Shown here piece by piece: positions 5,683 to 10,142 of a stretch of DNA of 10,142 bases. How positions within the stretch are numbered: the first letter of the stretch is position 1; each line of letters opens with the position of its first letter. A program made the position numbers and the translations under genes. Under the pieces are notes generated by a model, which saw only the letters and a program-made list of their open reading frames with translations, searched no databases and was not told the DNA's origin. Source of the stretch: Acidobacteriota bacterium (GTDB taxonomy: Bacteria; Acidobacteriota; Aminicenantia; UBA2199); assembly GCA_021817755.1 (NCBI GenBank), contig JAKAGC010000088.1:1-10142 (forward strand), in the 5' to 3' direction.

Positions 5683-7269
5683 ATGAAACGGACTTTTCAT
5701 TTTCGATTCGTTGTTATCCTGGTAATACTATTTTGGGGACTTCAGGGAACGATATACTCCGTTTCATCTGCTCCTAATGTTCAGACGTTTTCACCTCCAC
5801 TAGTAGGATTTACGATTCATTTCGATTTTTTGGAATCTAAAGAAGATGCTGAAAAACTATTGAACTTCGCTTACACAAACAAGACGGAAATCCTGAATGT
5901 GGTCCCCTCTCCTCATATCTGGAAAAATAAAGTAGCGCTGGAAATATTAAAAACCATTTTTTCATTCGCTACCGGTCATAGAATGAAGATCATCCTGACC
6001 CGGATCGATGGAAGCGAAATTACGGGAGACCGGATGACTCGGGATAATTATATATACTCCCATATATTAACCCAAAGAGGAAAATTACCATCAGGTAAAG
6101 ATACTCCATTTTTCTTCTGCAACCCGGTTGGCAACCTTGCATTTATCCAATGGCAAAAAGAGGAAACAGAATATTATGCACGGCATTTCTCCAACGAACC
6201 TACATTAATGGGATTCAGTGTGGGGATGTTTAATGAACCATTCGTTTCGCAAAGAGGGAGTCTTTTATGCTTCGACGAAACGACAAACTCATATGAGATC
6301 GCTCAATATACTCCGTATGGTTTGGAGTGGTGGCATAAATGGTTAAATAAGGAATTCCACGGACGAATAAAGAAATTGAACGGAAGATACAGTTCATCTT
6401 TTAAAGACTTCAATGAAGTCCCAATGCCGGTAAATGAGAAAGATGACCGATTCGGAAATTCTTCTGAAACTTACTGGGATTTGGTCCGAGCTTTGAATTC
6501 CTGGGTTGTTTCAAGATATGAAGAGTGCCGGAAAATATGGCATACCTATAGCAAGAAGAATATCCCATTTATTCTTCAATTCAGTGGTTATATGCCTGAA
6601 AAACTTGTAAAAGGAAGACCTGCTTTTGCTGCATTGGATGTATTCGATTGGATATCGCGAGCAGATGCACTTGGATTATCACTCTATACAAATGCAGAAT
6701 ATGACGACAAAGGGCATGCTTCGGATAAAGCCATGGTTCATTTTCTCCAACTGGCCCACATGATGAATAAAAAAATATTTATCCTTGAAAGCGGTTACGA
6801 AGATAATGGAGCGGTTTGCGATAATGAGGAATTGGATTTCTTTGTTTCCCAGGCTTCTGAGCTTCACCCGGAAAGTGTGATTTATGAGTTTTTAAAAATG
6901 AGCTATGATGAAACCTTTCCTAATAACAGCGGAAAAATTATCGATCAATCATGGAATATTCGAAAAGAAACAGTTGAAAAATTAATAGGCGCATTTGACC
7001 GAATTAAAACCGGTTCTGTTTCAAATTCAGCTCCAATATATATTTATGACGATCCGAATGGATTGAAAAATTCCGAAAATGAACTGAATATACGTAAAAT
7101 GATGATAAATATGGCTTATGATAAACCAATTGTGTTTATCCCTCAAAATGCGATTCAATTCCTTCCCAGGGGTTCAATGTTAAACATTCCAAAATCTTCG
7201 CTATCTAAAAGTCTATTACGAATGTTGAAATCAAGAGGAATCAGTTTTAAAGTGGGATATAATAATTAA
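5683..7269 (+). CDS. Secreted clan GH-A-like glycoside hydrolase (GH42-like)
   Basis: 528 residues, with a signal peptide at 1-30 (core at 9-20, likely cut after SSA-30). The body looks like a TIM-barrel retaining glycosidase. GFSVGMFNEPF (177-187) has the Asn-Glu pair typical of the strand-4 acid/base in clan GH-A (N184, E185), and KIFILESGYED (364-374) supplies a strand-7 nucleophile candidate (E369). WHKWLNKEFHGRIKKLNGRY (217-236) followed by SFKDFNEVPMP resembles the WL...LN..Y..F.e..P signature after strand 4 in GH42-type enzymes. A C-terminal region from about 450 (PIYIYDDPNG, KPIVFIPQNA) looks alpha/beta and may be a flavodoxin-like accessory domain as in GH42. The substrate is unknown. 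It starts 41 bases after the wecB stop with no clear SD (AAAAATAGAAAT before the ATG), so co-transcription with wecB is likely and translation initiation may be weak or SD-independent. GH5 or another GH-A family is possible. Confidence 0.8.
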   Translation: MKRTFHFRFVVILVILFWGLQGTIYSVSSAPNVQTFSPPLVGFTIHFDFLESKEDAEKLLNFAYTNKTEILNVVPSPHIWKNKVALEILKTIFSFATGHRMKIILTRIDGSEITGDRMTRDNYIYSHILTQRGKLPSGKDTPFFFCNPVGNLAFIQWQKEETEYYARHFSNEPTLMGFSVGMFNEPFVSQRGSLLCFDETTNSYEIAQYTPYGLEWWHKWLNKEFHGRIKKLNGRYSSSFKDFNEVPMPVNEKDDRFGNSSETYWDLVRALNSWVVSRYEECRKIWHTYSKKNIPFILQFSGYMPEKLVKGRPAFAALDVFDWISRADALGLSLYTNAEYDDKGHASDKAMVHFLQLAHMMNKKIFILESGYEDNGAVCDNEELDFFVSQASELHPESVIYEFLKMSYDETFPNNSGKIIDQSWNIRKETVEKLIGAFDRIKTGSVSNSAPIYIYDDPNGLKNSENELNIRKMMINMAYDKPIVFIPQNAIQFLPRGSMLNIPKSSLSKSLLRMLKSRGISFKVGYNN

Positions 7270-7291
7270 AGGGCGACCAAAAGGCCGCCCT
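7270..7291 (-). terminator. Intrinsic terminator between convergent genes
   Basis: Read leftward, AGGGCGGCC-TTTT-GGTCGCCCT gives a 9-bp GC-rich stem, fully paired in RNA if one G-U wobble is allowed, followed by TTTAATTATTATAT. It lies about 50 bases past the stop of the 917-residue gene and directly abuts the stop codon of the hydrolase gene. In the rightward direction the same stem has an A-C mismatch and no immediate T-run, so it should work best for the minus-strand gene but may serve both. Confidence 0.75.
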
Positions 7292-7341
7292 AAGCACTAT
7301 TACTTTTGTGGGTAATTGAGTTTACATTAATGCGATCCCTT

Positions 7342-10095
7342 TTATCTAATGGAAATTAATATATTCTTTTCTATAATAAACCCTTTATTATCTTCCAATA
7401 TAAACACTAAATTGAAATCCCCATAAAACCCCGGACCAGGTTGCCAATAAAAAATACCGGTCAGTCGATCTATAGTCGATCCTATTGGTAATGGTCTATT
7501 CTCTTCTCCAACTCTCATTAATCCATCAACGAGTTTATACGAATTTTCAGAACTGATCCCCTCCACAAGTGGAATTTCTACCCGCTGCAAAGGCTGAATT
7601 GTTTTTTGTTCTATGAATGGATTGTTGCCTCCGGCAGGCAGAACCCTTTTTGAAAAAAGGGTTCTGCACTCCCCAAAACTTTTGGTAATGTTCTGTTGAA
7701 ACCCTGAATAATTTTGAATGTTAAAAAACCGGCTGCCGATTCCATTTTCATTACCTGCATTGTCAACAACTGACCAACTTATAGTATGAAGTCCGTTTTC
7801 ATAGTTTTTAGTATTTATATAATAGTAACCCCCAGCCCCATTACTGTTGGCATACCCGGGAAATAATGTGGCAATATCCACACGGTATTGATTGTATACA
7901 ACATTACCGATGGGTTTTCCATCAACATACACACTAATGGTTGAACCATCTATAGGTATCATATTGGGATAAGGAGTCAATACCCAACCGAAATTAATAT
8001 ATTGAGAACCCCCGGTATTACTTCCCGCTACTGGGGTATCGATTGCTCCGAAAGGTCTTTTTTCATGCGCATTGTCACAGGTGATTGATTTTTCACCAAG
8101 AGTGATTGTATTACCTTCAATATCTGTCGCAATGGCTACCAACGTGTAGGTTCCATTTCCACCATTAGGAAGAGAATTGGATAAGAGCATATACCCCCAT
8201 CCGGCTTTATAATTACCGGGATAATCGGGATATTGGGCTTCCACATCGGGGCGTGCCCCTTCTACTAATATCGGATCACCGACAAATATGAGGTTTGTTC
8301 CCTCCTCACTTTCTGTGGGCTTACGGAAAATTTTCACTTGAAGCACCTGTATATCATCGAGGACCCAACCGGTAACAGGAATACTACCATTGGTGATACT
8401 ACCATCGGCTGGAGTAGAAAATTCACCGAAAGGTGCGGAACCTTTTTCATAAACAGTTAATAAGACATTTATTACCTGTGGAGAATTTAATGCAGCAGGG
8501 TCTGTTACAGTTACAGTTCCGGTGTATTTCCCAGGATTCATTGTGGGATTTTTCAATCCTATATAGAACCTATCTTTTTCCAACTGAGGATAGGAAAAAA
8601 CGTCAATCCATGGTTGATCGGCGACAGCGATCCAATCCAATGTCCCACTTCCCATATTGATAATTCTTATCGCATGCGAATAAGATGTATAATTGGGCTC
8701 CCCGGCAACACACCCGAAACTTACTTTCTCGTGACTCAATTTTATCCATGGATTGGATGATGTTATTATAAAGACACTATTGGAATCATCGCTGTACCCT
8801 GCGCCGGAAATATGAATTTTATAATTATTACCTGAATTGACCGAATGAGGTATTTCCCAGGAGAATGTTTCTGCGCTTGCTGCTACAGTCCCAATGGATA
8901 AAACTTTTGTCCCATTTTGAGTAAGAGAGATAGAAATATCTCCGGTTACTCCTGTAGATGCCCATGTAATGGCATGAGTGGATCCGGTAATCCATGATTC
9001 TCCGCCATTGGGAGAAATTACCGTCAACCCTGGTTTATAATTTTCTATCTTTTGTAATACGATAAATTTCTTGGAGGGCCCATCGGCGAGATATACATAA
9101 TCCCCTCGGACTTTTACATCGTATACGCTACCATTGGTTTTATAACTTCCGGCTATAAACGGAGCTTGGGGATTGGTAAAATCTGCTGCATACAAGCCAT
9201 CTGCTCTACTTGCGACATAAACATAGTTTCCGGATGCGAATAAATGACGGGGTTCACCGGGTACGCAAACGCTTCCAGAGCGCTGAGGATTATTGGGATC
9301 AGAGACATCGATTGCAACAATACTCCATGATTCGGCATAATAATCATAAATTAAATTGTAAATAAAGGATTTACTCGGATCAGAACATAACCATGAGGTT
9401 CTTATTTCATTCCAATAAGTAACTCGTTGAGGATTAGCAGGATTGGTAATATTATATACTTCAAATCCATAGGATGTATTAATGTAAAGGTAATCGCCTT
9501 TTATGGCAATTCCCTGCCCCCCACTACTAGCGCAGGTTAAATATTGGACATTTGATAAGTTTGATATATCAAAAATTGTCAGGCCTTTTTCCATGTCCGA
9601 TACATAACCATAATCTCCTTTTACTGCAACATCCTGTTCATCTTCAAGGATTCCTGATCCGACTTGGAATGTTTCAATGGGGTTTTCCGGGTTAGATATA
9701 TCAATCCCCCTGAAATTGTATCCAGCAATGAATATGTGATTCCCAGAAATGGTACTTGCCCATCCCTTGATATTTTCATTTGAACCGGCAAGAAATGGTA
9801 AGTTGGGATTGGAGATGTTAAATACATATGTCGATGTACCGATTACATAGGAATAATTTCCATTTAACTCAATCGCAAGTAACCTTTCAGGTTCGTTAAG
9901 TGAATTGGGCTGAACCGGAACGGAGGGATTATTTTGCTGGGAAACCCGGAAATAACCTTCTTTGTAAGAATTAGAAGTACTATTGGGGATTTCCCATTCA
10001 AATACTTTTTTAAATGTCAGAGTGCCTGCATAACTTATTCCGGTTAATATAATCAAAATGCAAATGGTTAGTAAAATTAATTTTTTCTGTTTCAT
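7342..10095 (-). CDS. Secreted LVIVD-propeller / Ig-like multi-domain protein
   Basis: 917 residues, complete. GAGG (10101-10104) lies five bases before the ATG. Signal peptide 1-23 (MKQKK, long hydrophobic core, SYA before GTLTF). Residues about 70-350 are LVIVD-type repeats, each with a 'GdYvYv...GL.i.DISNP..P' pattern (e.g. 128-139, 159-184, 198-222, 260-270, 289-312, 330-336), probably a beta-propeller. Then a KNH-like Ig domain 357-446 (SPNGGESW), a BACON-like domain about 450-549 (WIKLSHEKVSFG, QPWIDV, GTVTVTDP), two Ig-like domains 554-673 and 680-795 (VTGWVLDD, VEGARPDVE, ITCDNA; FGWVLTPYPN, DIATLFPGYANSNGA), a linker 796-830 containing a palindromic element (804-823), and a C-terminal module to 917 (RPLPIGSTIDRLTGIFYW, QPGPGF) resembling a putative-Ig/cadherin-like fold. 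There is no catalytic motif, membrane anchor or known sorting tail. The likely role is an extracellular binding or matrix protein; the true function is unknown. Confidence 0.92.
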   Translation of the reverse strand: MKQKKLILLTICILIILTGISYAGTLTFKKVFEWEIPNSTSNSYKEGYFRVSQQNNPSVPVQPNSLNEPERLLAIELNGNYSYVIGTSTYVFNISNPNLPFLAGSNENIKGWASTISGNHIFIAGYNFRGIDISNPENPIETFQVGSGILEDEQDVAVKGDYGYVSDMEKGLTIFDISNLSNVQYLTCASSGGQGIAIKGDYLYINTSYGFEVYNITNPANPQRVTYWNEIRTSWLCSDPSKSFIYNLIYDYYAESWSIVAIDVSDPNNPQRSGSVCVPGEPRHLFASGNYVYVASRADGLYAADFTNPQAPFIAGSYKTNGSVYDVKVRGDYVYLADGPSKKFIVLQKIENYKPGLTVISPNGGESWITGSTHAITWASTGVTGDISISLTQNGTKVLSIGTVAASAETFSWEIPHSVNSGNNYKIHISGAGYSDDSNSVFIITSSNPWIKLSHEKVSFGCVAGEPNYTSYSHAIRIINMGSGTLDWIAVADQPWIDVFSYPQLEKDRFYIGLKNPTMNPGKYTGTVTVTDPAALNSPQVINVLLTVYEKGSAPFGEFSTPADGSITNGSIPVTGWVLDDIQVLQVKIFRKPTESEEGTNLIFVGDPILVEGARPDVEAQYPDYPGNYKAGWGYMLLSNSLPNGGNGTYTLVAIATDIEGNTITLGEKSITCDNAHEKRPFGAIDTPVAGSNTGGSQYINFGWVLTPYPNMIPIDGSTISVYVDGKPIGNVVYNQYRVDIATLFPGYANSNGAGGYYYINTKNYENGLHTISWSVVDNAGNENGIGSRFFNIQNYSGFQQNITKSFGECRTLFSKRVLPAGGNNPFIEQKTIQPLQRVEIPLVEGISSENSYKLVDGLMRVGEENRPLPIGSTIDRLTGIFYWQPGPGFYGDFNLVFILEDNKGFIIEKNILISIR
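7627..7685 (-). repeat. Palindromic element captured in frame in the 917-residue protein
   Basis: Three adjacent inverted repeats occupy 59 bp of coding sequence. GCCT-CCGGC-AGGC is at 7627-7639. A perfect 14-bp-arm palindrome, GCAGAACCCTTTTT / AAAAAGGGTTCTGC with a 2-base centre, is at 7638-7667. CCAAAA-C-TTTTGG is at 7673-7685. They encode residues 804-823 (TKSFGECRTLFSKRVLPAGG), a basic stretch in the linker between the second Ig-like domain and the C-terminal module, unlike the beta-rich flanks. The arrangement resembles REP/BIME-like or Rickettsia-palindromic-element-like dispersed repeats. The symmetry is certain; the mobile-repeat interpretation is inference. Confidence 0.7.
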
Positions 10096-10100
10096 AACAT

Positions 10101-10104
10101 CCTC
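10101..10104 (-). promoter_or_regulatory. Shine-Dalgarno site of the 917-residue protein
   Basis: Minus-strand GAGG with five bases (ATGTT) before the ATG at 10095. The upstream ATG overlapping it (GGATG) opens a frame that soon ends and is not the start. Only 38 bases of upstream sequence remain, so the promoter cannot be judged; TAAGAT in that stretch is a weak -10 candidate. Confidence 0.65.
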
Positions 10105-10142
10105 GTTTAATTCATCTTAAATTTATTGGGTATTTTTCTTTC

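Overview
The window looks like chromosomal DNA of an AT-rich (about 40% GC by eye) uncultured-type bacterium with many large, modular secreted proteins. Several modules point the same way: SPNGGESW-type Ig-like (KNH/Ser-Thr-rich GPI-anchored-family-like) domains, plant-type leucine-rich repeats, LVIVD propeller repeats, paired Ig-like domains with the phrase VEGARPDVE, and a C-terminal RPLPIGST...WQPGPGF module. I associate this combination with Candidatus Aminicenantes/Acidobacteriota and neighbouring candidate phyla (KSB1, Zixibacteria). That is recall of protein style, not a phylogenetic test. Promoters look like ordinary sigma-70 types, and three of the five genes have clear Shine-Dalgarno sites.

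Layout: (1) 1-2545, minus strand, the N-terminal 848 residues of a giant secreted protein (discoidin-like domain nested in a PKD domain, KNH-like domain, 11 plant-type LRRs, second KNH-like domain) that runs off the left edge. (2) 2546-2909, a divergent intergenic region with a good promoter and a perfect 10-bp stem-loop abutting the ribosome-binding site of the next gene. (3) 2910-4241, plus strand, a secreted seven-bladed FG-GAP/VCBS propeller with a C-terminal dockerin-like pair. (4) 4242-4523, an AT-rich spacer with a weak terminator candidate and a near-consensus promoter. (5) 4524-5642, plus strand, UDP-GlcNAc 2-epimerase (wecB), probably translated from a leaderless mRNA. (6) 5683-7269, plus strand, a secreted clan GH-A-like glycoside hydrolase, probably co-transcribed with wecB. 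(7) 7270-7291, a terminator hairpin between convergent genes. (8) 7342-10095, minus strand, a 917-residue secreted multi-domain protein carrying an in-frame palindromic repeat element in a linker near its C-terminus.

Four of the five genes encode exported proteins made of adhesion or recognition modules or a carbohydrate-active domain. The fifth makes UDP-ManNAc, a precursor of surface polysaccharide. The locus therefore reads as cell-surface/extracellular biology (glycan synthesis and trimming plus adhesive or scaffold-like proteins). No RNA gene, CRISPR array, transposase or phage gene is visible. The observations most worth pursuing are the palindromic element captured inside the 917-residue protein, the nested domain in the LRR protein, the leaderless wecB start, and the 5'-UTR hairpin before the propeller gene.
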